A stretch of DNA of 64,000 bases from Bog-473 sp963809715 (GCA_963809715.1 CAWEKO010000010.1:313538-377537), one strand, 5' to 3'. Positions 35,387 to 44,809 are shown, counted from the first letter of the stretch. Program-made: numbers and translations. Notes: a model not told the origin generated them from the sequence alone.

Positions 35387-37168
35387 TCAGAGCTCCCAGG
35401 CCTCGCTGCGACCGTTGGCCTCGAACGCCTTGCGCAGGGCGAGTTCGTCCTGTGGGGTGAACGGGCGGTAGTGGTCACTGCCCCGTTCCCGAATGTAGAG
35501 GGGGTCGCCGGCCACCCGGTCGGCCCGGAACTTCTGGTGCACCAGCGTCCGGGCCAGCACCTTGTTGGTCGGGGTCGTCGGCAGCGCGGTGGACAGCCGG
35601 ACGTAGCGTGGCCGCCACTTGGGACTCAGGTCGGGTTGGTCGTCCAACCATTTGGCGAACGTGGCGCCGTCGAAGGTCGCACCCTCCCGGAGCACGAGCG
35701 CGCACATCACCTGGTCGCCCGAGTCGGGTTCAGGGACGCCGTAGACCGACGCCAGGATGAGGTCGGGGTGCCGGGCGATGATCGCCTCGATCGGCGTGGC
35801 GGGGAAGTTCTCGCCGTCGACCCGGAGCCAGTCCGAGGTGCGTCCGGCGAAGTAGACCCAGCCGTCCTGGTCGACGTAGCCGAGGTCACCGCTCCAGTAC
35901 CAGCCGTTGCGGGTCGTGCGACGCATCGCCTCGTCGTTGCGGTAGTAGCCCTCGAAGGGGCCGACTCCGAGGGTGTTGACGAGCTCGCCGACACTGCGGT
36001 CGGCGTTCGCCAGGCCGCCATCGGCGTCGAAGACCGCCCGCGGGGCCTCCTGGCCCTCCTCGTCGACGACCTTGATCCCTTCCCGGAGGCGTCCGACGGA
36101 ACTGGGCGGGCGTGCCCCCGTGCGGTCCAACGCGATGCCGCCCTCGGTGGAACCGAAGACGTCGATGATCCTCGTGCCGAAACGGGTCGCCGCGGCCTCG
36201 ATCACAGCCGGTGACCCCTCGTTGCCGAAGGCCACCCGGAGCGGGTTGTCGGCGTCGTCGGGGCGAGCCGGCGTGGCCAAGAGGTAGGTGAGCACCTTGC
36301 CCGTGTAGTTGAACCAGGTCACCCCGTAGTGCCGCACGTCGGGCAGGAACCGTGACGCGCTGAAACGGCGGGCCAGGGACAGTGACGCACCGGCCACCAG
36401 CGCCGGTGCCAGCCCGGACATCAGCGAGTTGGTGTGGAAGAGCGGCATGGCCGCGTAGCCGACGTCGTCGGGCGTGAGTTCGAGCATCATGGCCATCCGG
36501 TTGCCCGTGGTGAGGAGGCGGTACTGCGTGCAGCGAACCGCCTTGGGCGCCGCCGACGTCCCGGAGGTGAACAGCAGGGCCCACAAGGCGTCGACCTCGG
36601 GTTCGGCCAAGCCCAGCGCATCATCCGTCGAGGCACCGACCTTGGACGACTCCTCGAGCGCCCGGGCCAAGGAATCCCCGGCGGCCGGCGGGTCGTCCTC
36701 GTCGGCGAAGCGATCCGAGACCAGAACACCGCCGGGCAGGTCGAGGCCTCTGATGGCCGCGTCGAGCTGCGTCTGGTGCCTCGGCTCGGTGATCACGAAC
36801 TGCACGTCCGTGTGGACGATGTCACGGGCGAGGTGTTCTCCCACTCTGGTGTGGTTCAGCCCGGCCACGGCGGCACCGGCCAATCCGGCGCCGCACAGCG
36901 CAAAGACATAGTCGGGGGTGTTGTCGAGCAGGAGACCGACGTGCGGGGGACGCTCCGGATCGAGGCGGGCCCGGAAGAGGGCGGCAAAGCGCTCCGCCTC
37001 GGCCAGCAGCTCAGCGTGGGTCCAGATCCGGTCGCCGAAGCGCAAGGCGGGTCGGTCGGCGCTGGTGGGATCGGTGCCGTTCCGGCGCAGCAAAGCAGCC
37101 GCGTTCGGAGCGGGGAGCGGCACTTCGGCCAGCGCAGGTGCGAAGGTCTGCTGCGCCTCTTCGGACAT
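35387..37168 (-). CDS. Acyl-CoA synthetase (AMP-forming), FadD17-like
   Basis: The 593-residue adenylate-forming enzyme has the P-loop ALLFTSGTSAAPKAV, an atypical TSGTxxxPK. The A5 segment is FGSTEGG, the hinge region YWSGDLGYVDQDGWVYFAGR, and the A10 Lys lies in TPTNKVLARTL near residue 535. The composition is close to FATP/FadD17-type ligases for bulky acids. I start at ATG 37168 (MSEEAQQT); no Shine-Dalgarno is present but TATGCT lies seven bases upstream as a plausible -10 box, so it may be leaderless. It would CoA-activate a carboxylic acid for the region's beta-oxidation genes. Confidence 0.85.
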   Translation of the reverse strand: MSEEAQQTFAPALAEVPLPAPNAAALLRRNGTDPTSADRPALRFGDRIWTHAELLAEAERFAALFRARLDPERPPHVGLLLDNTPDYVFALCGAGLAGAAVAGLNHTRVGEHLARDIVHTDVQFVITEPRHQTQLDAAIRGLDLPGGVLVSDRFADEDDPPAAGDSLARALEESSKVGASTDDALGLAEPEVDALWALLFTSGTSAAPKAVRCTQYRLLTTGNRMAMMLELTPDDVGYAAMPLFHTNSLMSGLAPALVAGASLSLARRFSASRFLPDVRHYGVTWFNYTGKVLTYLLATPARPDDADNPLRVAFGNEGSPAVIEAAATRFGTRIIDVFGSTEGGIALDRTGARPPSSVGRLREGIKVVDEEGQEAPRAVFDADGGLANADRSVGELVNTLGVGPFEGYYRNDEAMRRTTRNGWYWSGDLGYVDQDGWVYFAGRTSDWLRVDGENFPATPIEAIIARHPDLILASVYGVPEPDSGDQVMCALVLREGATFDGATFAKWLDDQPDLSPKWRPRYVRLSTALPTTPTNKVLARTLVHQKFRADRVAGDPLYIRERGSDHYRPFTPQDELALRKAFEANGRSEAWEL

Positions 37169-37282
37169 TGGCGCAGCATACCGAGGCACGCTTCTTGTCG
37201 ACGGGCCGCACAGCACGCCATTTGGGCGTTCGGCCTACGATGGCGGTACGACTCGACTCCCGTGGGGTGGCGTGACTTTTCG

Positions 37283-38594
37283 ATGACCGTTGGCAATCTG
37301 GACAAGCTCTTGATCGGCGAGGACAACACGGTCCCGCGTGCCCGCTACACCAGCGCCGAGTTCGCCGAGCTGGAGTTCGACCGTGTGTGGTCGCGCGTCT
37401 GGCAGGTGGCGTGTCGGGAGGAGGAAGTCGCCGACGTCGGGATGTTCCTCGAATACCTGATCGGCGATCAGTCGATCCTCGTCGTTCGCTCCGACGTCGA
37501 CACCATCAAGGCGTTCCACAACACCTGCCTGCACCGGGGCACGCGTCTGGCCGACGGAACCGGCTCCTTCCCCGACGCTTGCATCCGCTGCCGGTATCAC
37601 GCCTGGCGCTATGACCTCGACGGCACGCTGGTCGAGGTCGTTGACGAGGACGAGTTCGATCCGATCCCGCCGGGCACCGGACTCAAGGCCGTGCAGGTCG
37701 AATGCTGGGGTGGCTTCGTGTGGATCTGCCTCGATCCGGGCGCGCCGCCCCTGCTCGAGTTCCTCGATCCGCTCCCGAGTCTCCTGGCGCCGTACCACCT
37801 CGACCGCCTGCGCATCCGCACCTACCTCTCGACCGTGCTCCCGGCCAACTGGAAGGTGGCCGTCGACGCGTTCAACGAGGGCTACCACGTGCAGGGCACC
37901 CACCCGCAGCTCCTGCCCTGGACCGACGACGTGAGCCTCGAATACGAGCCGCTGGGCGTCCACGCCCACTACGGGCGCCTCCCGAACTCCCGCCGCCAGC
38001 TTCGCCCCAGTCCTCGCCTGGGGCTCTCCGAGGACGACTACGACGAGGGCGAGATCCTCGAGAACTTCGTCCGGGGGCTCGGCGGGTTGTTCTACCGCGA
38101 CGAGAGTGCGCTGGTCGAGGAGATCCGGGCCAACCCACGCGACGACGAGAGCATGTTGAGCCGCTACCAGCGAGGCCGGCGCGAGCTTCTCGTCGGCCGT
38201 GGCGTCGACGGTCGGCGGGTTCACCGACGACCAGCTGACCAGCGCCGAAGACGTCCACTTCTTCCCCAACATGGTGGGCCCGATCTACCCGGGTATCGCC
38301 ATCCTCTTCCGCGTCCGACCCAACGGAACCGACCCCGACAGCTGCATCAAGGACACCTGGTTCCTCCAATGGCCGTCGGAGGACAAGCCCTTCGAACGAG
38401 CAGGACGTCGATTCTTCCCCGAGTGGACCGAACGCGACTGGGGCGAGATCACCAACCAGGACTACGCCAACATGGAGCACGTCCAGATCGGGATGAAGTC
38501 ACGGGGCGGACCGCCCCTCCGGCTCAACCGCCGGCAGGAGAGCAATCTTCTCCACATGCACCGCATGATCGACCACTACCTCACCGGCGGATAG
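37283..38594 (+). CDS. Rieske non-heme iron oxygenase, alpha subunit (frameshifted)
   Basis: ATG 37283 begins MTVGNLDKLLIGED. The Rieske [2Fe-2S] motif is CLH followed 17 residues on by CRYH (about residues 84-107). The mononuclear iron site is DAFNEGYHVQGTH near residue 200, with two His. The frame breaks near 38,195. The next frame continues as VGGFTDDQLTSAEDVHFFPNM to a stop at 38594 and contains NMVGPIYPGIAILFRV, the expected beta-strand of the catalytic domain. About 437 residues overall. It would hydroxylate a ring or alkyl position. No reductase gene is visible nearby. Confidence 0.8.
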
Positions 38595-38659
38595 TCAGCG
38601 TCGCCGGAGACTCCAGGCTCTCGCCCTCAAGCTCGAACGTCAGCAGGCGACGGCTCGAT

Positions 38660-39447
38660 TCAGAGTGCGCGATACAACCCTCCGTCGACTGGAATCTGGG
38701 CCCCGTTGACGTAGCTGGCCGCTTCGCTGGCCAGGAAGATGCACGCGCCCACGACGTCTTCGGGCCGGCCCATCCGCTTCATCGGATTCCCCTCGGCGAT
38801 GCGCGCCTTCGACCTCCGCCGGCCATCTGCTGGTCAGATCCGTTTCCGTTGCGCTCGGGAGGACCAGGTTGGCCCGGACCTTCGGCGCCCACACGCCGGC
38901 GAGCCCCAGCGTCAACGCGTTGAGAGCCGCCTTGGCCATGGCGTAGGGCAAGTCGGTCGGCGTAGGACGGAATGAACTCACGGACGAGACGTTGATGATC
39001 GAGCCACCGTCGCCCTCAGCCATCCGGGTCCCGAACAGCGCGCTGAGGCGGAACGGTCCCTTCGTGTTGATGTCCTGGACCTTGTCGTAGAGGTCTTCGC
39101 TCACGGAGGCGAGGTCTTTGTAGGCGGGAGACATGCCCGCGTTGTTCACCAGCACGTCGCACCGCCCGAATTCTCGATACAACCGCATCCACGAGGTTGT
39201 CGCAGTCCTCCCACTGACCCACGTGGCAGGCGATGGGCACGGCGCGACGTCCGGTAGCCCCTGCGATTTCACTAGCCGCCGCTTGGCAATTCTCCATCTT
39301 GCGACTCGCCACGACCACGTCGGCGCCCGCTGACGCCAGACCTTCCGCGATAGCCCGCCCGATCCCCCGGCTTCCGCCAGTTATGACGGCGACTTTGCCA
39401 CGCAGGTCGAAAAGCTCCTCAGGTGTCTGCATCGGTTCATTGTTCAC
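38660..39447 (-). CDS. SDR-family oxidoreductase, FabG-like (two frameshifts)
   Basis: Three frames join into one SDR of about 262 residues. The first gives VAVITGGSRGIGRAIAEGL, the second CDVLVNNAGMSPAYKDL, INVSSVSSF and YAMAKAALNAL (catalytic Ser, Tyr, Lys), and the third RMGRPEDVVGACIFLASEAA then VDGGLYRAL with the stop at 38660-38662. The order and every classical motif fit, so the breaks near 39,180 and 38,810 look like sequencing indels. Start is ATG 39447 or 39432. It is convergent with the Rieske gene and may oxidise its alcohol product. Confidence 0.75.
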
Positions 39448-39869
39448 GCTTGCAGCGACTCTCTGCGAAACCAGGGCCTTGCCTAGTCAAATAACAAAGG
39501 GTTCCCGTCCAAGGAACGCTCGTGGTCGTCTGGACCACCACCAGCGGCTTTCTTCAGGCCAAACCGTATCCGACCTGCAATGACCATCGCCGATCAAGGC
39601 CGCAGTAGCCGCCGAAACTGGGGCACTCCGAACGTCAAACAACTCGTCGAGAGCTCGTGGAGTTCCGATCTCCAGATCCGGAATCTTCTTGGACGGCGGC
39701 AGCTGTTCGATGAAAGGAGATTTCTCGAGCGGGGGGAAGACCTGATCAAGCCAAGGGATGCCTGGAAAGCCCAATCAGGGAGGAGTCTCGGATCCCCGAA
39801 ACTGATCGCGGGTGGCCGCGACTCGAGCATCAGACTCTCACCCGATGTCTTGACACCCAGTGCTCATGT
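39448..39869. other. Intergenic stretch with lower GC
   Basis: 422 bp between two minus-strand genes. Open frames of about 95-100 codons occur on both strands (39487-39774 minus, 39580-39885 plus), but neither resembles a known family. The base composition is visibly less GC-rich than the preceding 39 kb, and that trend continues through 42.2 kb. The promoter of the SDR gene should lie near 39,450-39,500. Confidence 0.4.
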
Positions 39870-41816
39870 TCAGCCGAACTCGTAGTGCGTGCGGTCGACG
39901 TGGCGAGTCCATTCCCAGTATTGGTCGAGTGGCCAGGGCGACAGCGTGAAGACCTTGCCGTTGTTGTTCTTGTAGTGGCTGTGTGCAATGGAGGGATGTG
40001 ACCACACCAGCTCACCAATCTCCTTCTGATGGCGATCGGCATAGTCGTCGTGCGCTTCGGACTTCACCTCAGTCCAGAGTGCACCCGATTCAAGAGTCTC
40101 GTGGATGGACTCCATGGCATAGTGCACCTGAAATTCGGCATGGTAGAAGATGCTGGCGCCGAAGGCCAGGTTGGTCCCTGGACCGTAGATACAGAACAGG
40201 TTCGGGAAGTTCGGCATCGTCATGCCGAGGTAGGCCGTGGGCTCGTCGCCCCACTGGTCCAGCAACGAAACACCGTTTCGTCCCACCACCTTCATCGATC
40301 CGAGAAACTCATTGTGCCGAAAGCCGGTCGCGTAACAGATGATGTCGGCTGGGTAGTGACCTCCGTCCACTGTCTCCACTCCGTCGGAGACAACCCTCTT
40401 GATACCGGTCCGAATGAGCTCGACGTTGGGCCTCTGCAGGCAACGCAACCAGGTACCGTCGTCCTGGAGGATGCGCTTCCCGGTGGCGGGGTAGTCGGGC
40501 ACGACCTTGTCGAGCAAGTCAGGGTCATCGCCCACGATGCTGCCCATCCAGTCCAGCAACGCCGTGGCCCGTCTTGCATTCAGCGCGTTGACCGACTGAT
40601 TGGTCGAATCGCTGTAGTCGGGGTCGATTCGATACATATCCATTCCCGCCGAAATTCCGGCGAAGGTCATGACGAACCGGTACCACCTTCCATAGAAGGG
40701 AAGGTGCTTCAGCGCCCACGCGTCGCCGGGTGGCACGGGCGTGTGATAGAGCCGGTTGGGCAGGATCCATTGGGCCGTTCGCTGAAAAATGCTCAGCTCC
40801 GCGACTTCCGGGGCGATACGCGGGCCGATCTGAAAACCGCTGGCGCCAGCGCCGATCAGCGCGAATCGGCTTCCTCGGATGTCGAGATCCTCGGGCCAGC
40901 GCGCCGAGTGGAACGACAGCCCCGCGAAGCGGTCCATGCCTTGGATGTCGGGCATCCGGGGCAGATTGAGCGATCCCACGGCACTGATCACGAAGCGGGC
41001 GTCGAATACCGACTCGACGCCATCGGGGTCGCACGCAGTCACGGACCACAGGGCCCTTCCCTCGTCCCACATCAGCTCGGTGATTGTGGTGTCGAAGCGA
41101 CAGTGCGGCCCGAGGTCATACTTGTCGAACACTGTCTGGAAATAGGCCCTTAGCTCTGGTTGCTGGCAGTAGTACTCGCTCCACAGCTCCGCCGGCTCGA
41201 ACGAGAAACAGTACTGATGGCTCCCGACGTCGACTCGTGCGCCGGGGTAACGGTTCTCCCACCATGTGCCACCCGGACCCGAGTTTTTGTCGAGGATCAC
41301 AAAAGGCAAGCCCGCCTGCTTGAGCCGGATACCCGACAGGATTCCGCCCATGCCACAACCCATCACAACGACGGGTGTCGCGACTTTCTGGGTATCTGAG
41401 ATCTCTTGGCCCCACGAGGTCTGCCCACTGTCTGCACCCTCGAACTGCAAGTCATCGAAGAGAAGCCCTGCCAGCCGACCTTCAACAGGGCGGCGGCCCA
41501 GGAAGCCCATCATCTCGAGCAACAGATCCCGAGACAGCGCGACCGGTACGCACCCTCCATCGCGATAGTCGGCGATGACCGGAAGAGCGCGGCGGCGCAC
41601 TTCCGCCATATCCACTTCTGACATCGCGCCCTGGATGTCCAACGACATGCCCACGTTCGGCTGGATGTCCCCCCGTATCCAGGAGGGATCCCCGCTCATA
41701 TGTACCAGCGAGCACATCAGCGCTGGGATGCTCGCGTCTTCGAGTGCACGGGCGATGGCCTCGTCGCCGTCCTCAAATGGCTCTCCGGCGAAGCGATTTC
41801 TGGTCACGGACGACAT
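39870..41816 (-). CDS. Baeyer-Villiger monooxygenase, 4-hydroxyacetophenone monooxygenase (HAPMO)-like
   Basis: This 648-residue enzyme has the extra N-terminal domain seen in HAPMO: IARALEDASIPALMCSLVHM, then GDPSWIRGDIQP, within about 130 residues. The flavin site VVVMGCGMGGILSGIRLK follows, then GGTWWENRYPGARVD, the BVMO fingerprint FAGLSFHSARWP near residue 305, and the NADPH site FALIGAGASGFQIG. It probably oxidises an aryl or bulky ketone to an ester. I prefer ATG 41816 over the TTG at 41843; neither has a clear Shine-Dalgarno. Upstream lies an IS3 remnant. Confidence 0.86.
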   Translation of the reverse strand: MSSVTRNRFAGEPFEDGDEAIARALEDASIPALMCSLVHMSGDPSWIRGDIQPNVGMSLDIQGAMSEVDMAEVRRRALPVIADYRDGGCVPVALSRDLLLEMMGFLGRRPVEGRLAGLLFDDLQFEGADSGQTSWGQEISDTQKVATPVVVMGCGMGGILSGIRLKQAGLPFVILDKNSGPGGTWWENRYPGARVDVGSHQYCFSFEPAELWSEYYCQQPELRAYFQTVFDKYDLGPHCRFDTTITELMWDEGRALWSVTACDPDGVESVFDARFVISAVGSLNLPRMPDIQGMDRFAGLSFHSARWPEDLDIRGSRFALIGAGASGFQIGPRIAPEVAELSIFQRTAQWILPNRLYHTPVPPGDAWALKHLPFYGRWYRFVMTFAGISAGMDMYRIDPDYSDSTNQSVNALNARRATALLDWMGSIVGDDPDLLDKVVPDYPATGKRILQDDGTWLRCLQRPNVELIRTGIKRVVSDGVETVDGGHYPADIICYATGFRHNEFLGSMKVVGRNGVSLLDQWGDEPTAYLGMTMPNFPNLFCIYGPGTNLAFGASIFYHAEFQVHYAMESIHETLESGALWTEVKSEAHDDYADRHQKEIGELVWSHPSIAHSHYKNNNGKVFTLSPWPLDQYWEWTRHVDRTHYEFG

Positions 41817-41901
41817 CCTCGTCGACGAGATTGATCGAGGCAATCGTTCTGCTTCTCAAATGGGCCCGGGGTGTGAGGGGATCCCGATAACTGGTCAGCC
41901 C

Positions 41902-42085
41902 TTAAGTGAGTTGGGGTTGGTGGCGTTCGGTCCAGGCACGGGAAACCTGGTTGGGACTGAGCCCGCCGTGCGCACAGTGTGGACGCGGTTCAGCTTGTAG
42001 TCGATCTGCCAGTCCGATCAGGACCGGGGCCTCGAGCAGGGAGTCGAAGCGCTGATCGTCAACGAACTCATCTAGCGCTGCCAGG
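41902..42085 (-). pseudogene. IS3-family transposase C-terminal remnant
   Basis: Reading across two frame breaks gives DEFVDDQRFDSLLEAPVLI, then DWQIDYKLNRVH, then AHGGLSPNQVSRAW and a final HQPQLT stop at 41902-41904. This matches the C-terminal end of the IS3-group integrase-type transposase (typical DxxxNRPHSxxGGLTP). Everything upstream of DEF is missing and no terminal inverted repeat is evident. It marks a past insertion between the BVMO and pentapeptide genes. Confidence 0.65.
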
Positions 42086-42260
42086 AGAGAGGACAGGCCA
42101 TCACTAGTCGTCGTCGTGGTCGCTACCAATTGCGGACTCTGCACGGCTGCCAAGGAGATGGTTGCACTGGTGATCGGGTTGATTGTCTGGGCCGTTGCAC
42201 TGGAAGGTACGGTCAGCGCAAGTCGGCGGAGATGACCGGCCGTCAAAAGTGGGAGCAGCG

Positions 42261-43721
42261 ATGAAAGCACTATCGACCCCAAGGGCTGTGGTCATTGCCC
42301 TCTCGATATCACTGGTAGGCCTTGGTGGCGTGCTTACGGCGGCTCCAGCGGGTGCGGCAGTGACTGTGCCGGGTGTGCCAACAAAGGTGAAGGCTGTTGG
42401 CGTGAATACCGCGATCGATGTCTCGTGGAAGGCGCCGCTCTCCACGGGTGGATCGCCGATCACCGGGTACGTTGCGACCGCGAAGATTGGCAAATCGTTC
42501 AAAACGACCTGTACCACCACGGCCAAATCGTGCTCCATAGCTGGACTCGCGAATGGCACGACATATTCGATCCAGGTCTACGCGACGAACGTAAAGGGTA
42601 AAGGGAGTACATCGGCCGCCCTTAAAATCCAGCCTTCGACCACGCAGAACTGTTCGTTCTTCGGTCCCTACGCCAATCTGCAGTCCTGCAATTTGGCTGG
42701 CGCCAGCGTCCCTGCACCCGCAAATCTTTCGAATGCCAACCTAACCGACGCCAACCTGACTGGCGTGGGTCTGACGGGCGCCAACCTGACGGGTGCCAAC
42801 TTGACCAACGCCAACCTGAATGGCGTTGGTCTGACGGGTGCCACCCTGACCAACGCCGTCCTGACCGGCGTCCAGTCGGGCGGTGTCACCGGTACGCCGG
42901 CCGCGCTACCCACCAACTGGCAGGAGGTGGATGGGTACCTTGTCGGACCGGGCGCCAACCTGACCAACGCCGTCCTGAATGGCGCCAACCTGACGACTGC
43001 CAACCTGACCGACGCCGTCCTGAATGGCGCCAATCTCACGGGTGCCAACCTGACGACCGCCAACCTGACGGGTGCCACCCTCACCAACGCCAACCTGAAT
43101 GGCGTTGGTCTGACGAGTGCCACCCTGACCAACGCCGTCCTGACCGGCGTCCAGTCGGGCGGTGTCACCGGTACGCCAGCTGCGCTACCCACCAACTGGC
43201 AGCTGGTGGACGGCTACCTTCTCGGACCGGGCGCCAACCTGACCAACGCCGTCCTCACGGGCGCCAACTTGGGCAACGCCGATCTGGCCGGCGCCAATTT
43301 CACGGGGGCCAACCTCGAGAACGCGAATGCCGGAGGCGCCAACTTCACTTCCGCCGTCTGGGCGAACACAACCTGTCCCGACGGAACGAACAGCGACAGT
43401 GACGGCGGTACCTGTGCCAAGCACACCTGCCTGGGTCACTCGGACGGCGTCGGTCAGACTTACGAATCCTGCGATGCGCTGGGTACGTATAACGAAGTGG
43501 AGGCATTTGAGGCCGCTACGGCCTACACGGTCAGTATTGGACTCCCAACGGCTGATGTCTCAGATGGGTGGACCTGCACAATCGACCCCAGCGTCGTCGC
43601 TGTGGGGATCTCCACCGATGGGGTGCATGCCATCCATTACCTCTGGGTTTACTCCGGCGACGAAAAGGGCTGGGTGATTGCCGCAGGGAACTGCACCGGA
43701 AAGGTCGGCACCTGGAACTGA
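42261..43721 (+). CDS. Secreted pentapeptide-repeat protein with fibronectin type III domain
   Basis: The 486-residue protein starts at ATG 42261 after GGGAG. A Sec signal peptide (VVIALSISLVGLGGVLTAAPAGA) leads to an Fn3 domain (VPGVPTKVKAVGVNTAIDVSW to ATNVKGKGSTS, residues about 35-130). From residue 155 there are pentapeptide repeats of the A(N/D)L(T/N)xx type forming a right-handed quadrilateral helix. The array carries a 93-residue duplicated unit. The C-terminal 110 residues contain six or so Cys and no repeats. It likely sits outside the cell or on the wall; function unknown. Confidence 0.85.
   Translation: MKALSTPRAVVIALSISLVGLGGVLTAAPAGAAVTVPGVPTKVKAVGVNTAIDVSWKAPLSTGGSPITGYVATAKIGKSFKTTCTTTAKSCSIAGLANGTTYSIQVYATNVKGKGSTSAALKIQPSTTQNCSFFGPYANLQSCNLAGASVPAPANLSNANLTDANLTGVGLTGANLTGANLTNANLNGVGLTGATLTNAVLTGVQSGGVTGTPAALPTNWQEVDGYLVGPGANLTNAVLNGANLTTANLTDAVLNGANLTGANLTTANLTGATLTNANLNGVGLTSATLTNAVLTGVQSGGVTGTPAALPTNWQLVDGYLLGPGANLTNAVLTGANLGNADLAGANFTGANLENANAGGANFTSAVWANTTCPDGTNSDSDGGTCAKHTCLGHSDGVGQTYESCDALGTYNEVEAFEAATAYTVSIGLPTADVSDGWTCTIDPSVVAVGISTDGVHAIHYLWVYSGDEKGWVIAAGNCTGKVGTWN
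42807..42977 (+). repeat. Internal duplication in pentapeptide gene, copy 1
   Basis: This 171-bp unit recurs 279 bp downstream with only a few substitutions. It encodes NANLNGVGLTGATLTNAVL and the non-repeat insert VQSGGVTGTPAALPTNWQ. The shared insert within a pentapeptide array indicates recent tandem duplication in frame. Confidence 0.85.
43086..43256 (+). repeat. Internal duplication in pentapeptide gene, copy 2
   Basis: Second copy of the 171-bp unit, offset by 279 bp (93 codons). Differences include a Ser for Gly in GVGLTSATLTN and Leu for Glu-Val near NWQLVDGYLLGPG. Confidence 0.85.
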
Positions 43722-43919
43722 CAAGTCAGGTCACCGCTGCACCCGATTCGAGGAGCTGCACAGCTGCGGGCGCATCGCAAGACCGCTTGACTTGAAGCGA
43801 TTCCCGGCGCGGGTGGGTTGGAACACTTCGAATTCAGCGGTTCGGGATGCAGGTGGGGAGTTCGGAACCACTTATCTCCTATCCCCGACAATCCTCCCGG
43901 TGCGTCTCCGGCACAGAAG

Positions 43920-43993
43920 CGCGCTCGGAGGAATTCGAACCCCCAACCTTCTGATCCGTAGTCAGATGCTCTAGTCCGTTGAGCTACGAGCGC
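43920..43993 (-). tRNA. tRNA-Arg (anticodon ACG)
   Basis: On the minus strand the 7-bp acceptor stem GCGCTCG/CGAGCGC encloses a D arm (AGCTCAACGGACTAGAGC), anticodon stem TCTGA/TCAGA with loop CTACGGA, and the T arm GGTTCGAATTCC. The loop puts ACG at 34-36, decoding CGN arginine codons. Discriminator is G. No 3' CCA is encoded. The next sequence beyond is ordinary, with no integrase near, although an IS3 remnant lies 1.8 kb away. Confidence 0.93.
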
Positions 43994-44149
43994 CGGTTTG
44001 AGATCGTTCATACTACCGGACCCCGGAGACCGGCCGACTGGAAGAAAAGAGCTGGTCAGACCAAACGTCGCCGCCAGGCAGGCTGCGGAGCCAGGCGATG
44101 GCCGGGGATTGGACCTACTGTCCACTCTGGACGAGAGGAGCGACTGCTG

Positions 44150-44565
44150 ATGCGCTTCGACCACATGGAGCTCACGGTGGCACACGGCTCGCTGACCAGC
44201 GAGTTCTGCCAAGAGGTCGACGCCTTCTATGGCGCGGTGTTCGGCTGGAGCGCCTTCGACAGCCAGGTGGGCAATCGGACTGCACACCTCCTCCAGCCCG
44301 ACCCGAATCAGTTCATTCTTCTCGTCGAGAGCGACACGCCGATGTCGGTGCAGGGGATCGAGCACCTCGGACTCTTGCTGGACTTGGCGCCGCCGAGGTC
44401 GACCAGCGGCGCGGACAGTGCGAGCGCTACGCCGAGAAAGACGACCGGGTCTCGGTCCTGCGCCAGGACGACCTCGTGTATCCGGCTCTCACCGTCCACA
44501 CTTTCGATCTGAAGTACCTGCTCCCCATCTCCTTCGACGTGCATAGCTTCGACCACGCGGGTTGA
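44150..44565 (+). CDS. VOC (glyoxalase/dioxygenase-superfamily) protein (frameshifted)
   Basis: ATG 44150 begins MRFDHMELTVAHGSLT with the beta-alpha-beta start of a VOC domain. Residues EVDAFYGAVFGWSAFD and LLQPDPNQFILLVESD follow, then GIEHLGLLLD. The frame breaks near 44,390, and the next frame carries AEVDQRRGQCERYAEKDDRV and YLLPISFDVHSFDHAG to the stop at 44565. About 138 residues. Metal-binding His appear at HMEL and IEHLG. Substrate unknown. Confidence 0.7.
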
Positions 44566-44669
44566 ACCTCAGCGCCCGGCGCTGGGTCGCCGTGAGGTTC
44601 GCAGCGGTAGGGGTTGTCGGGCACGCTGGAGGTGAAGGCCCGCCGTGCTTCCTGGGGCGGCAGACCTGG

Positions 44670-44809
44670 TCAGACGGAGATGGGCAATTTGGAGTAGCCC
44701 CGCACGGTGCTGGTGTAGAGCGGTACGGCCTCGGTCCAGGTCGACCGACCATTCCGGGTAGCGCTTGAAGGTCTCCTCCAGGGCGATCCGGGCCTCGGTG
44801 CCGCGCCAA
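44670..44809 (-). pseudogene. Cytochrome P450 C-terminal fragment (cut at segment boundary)
   Basis: The frames read LAR then TEARIALEETFKRYPEWSVD, and after a one-base shift EAVPLYTSTVRGYSKLPISV and the stop at 44670-44672. This is the standard end of bacterial P450s just after the heme-Cys loop (GxHxCLGAxLARxExR). The heme loop and all upstream sequence are absent; instead the frame runs into an unrelated secreted protein. The fragment belongs to segment A and marks its end. Confidence 0.75.

Noticed and set aside
39580..39885. 101-codon plus-strand frame between SDR and BVMO genes
   Set aside because: No family signature, no ribosome site, and it overlaps the 3' end of the BVMO gene; kept only as intergenic note.
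42668..43195. Repetitive minus-strand open frame (VRLAPVRLA-type)
   Set aside because: It mirrors the pentapeptide repeats of the plus-strand gene, which has a signal peptide and Shine-Dalgarno.
42807..43256. Possible CRISPR or tandem-array signal
   Set aside because: The repeats are in frame, of pentapeptide codon pattern and coding; no constant spacers or leader. No CRISPR array was seen anywhere in the window.
43920..43993. tRNA-Arg as a genomic-island attachment site
   Set aside because: No integrase gene and no repeated tRNA 3' end found nearby.
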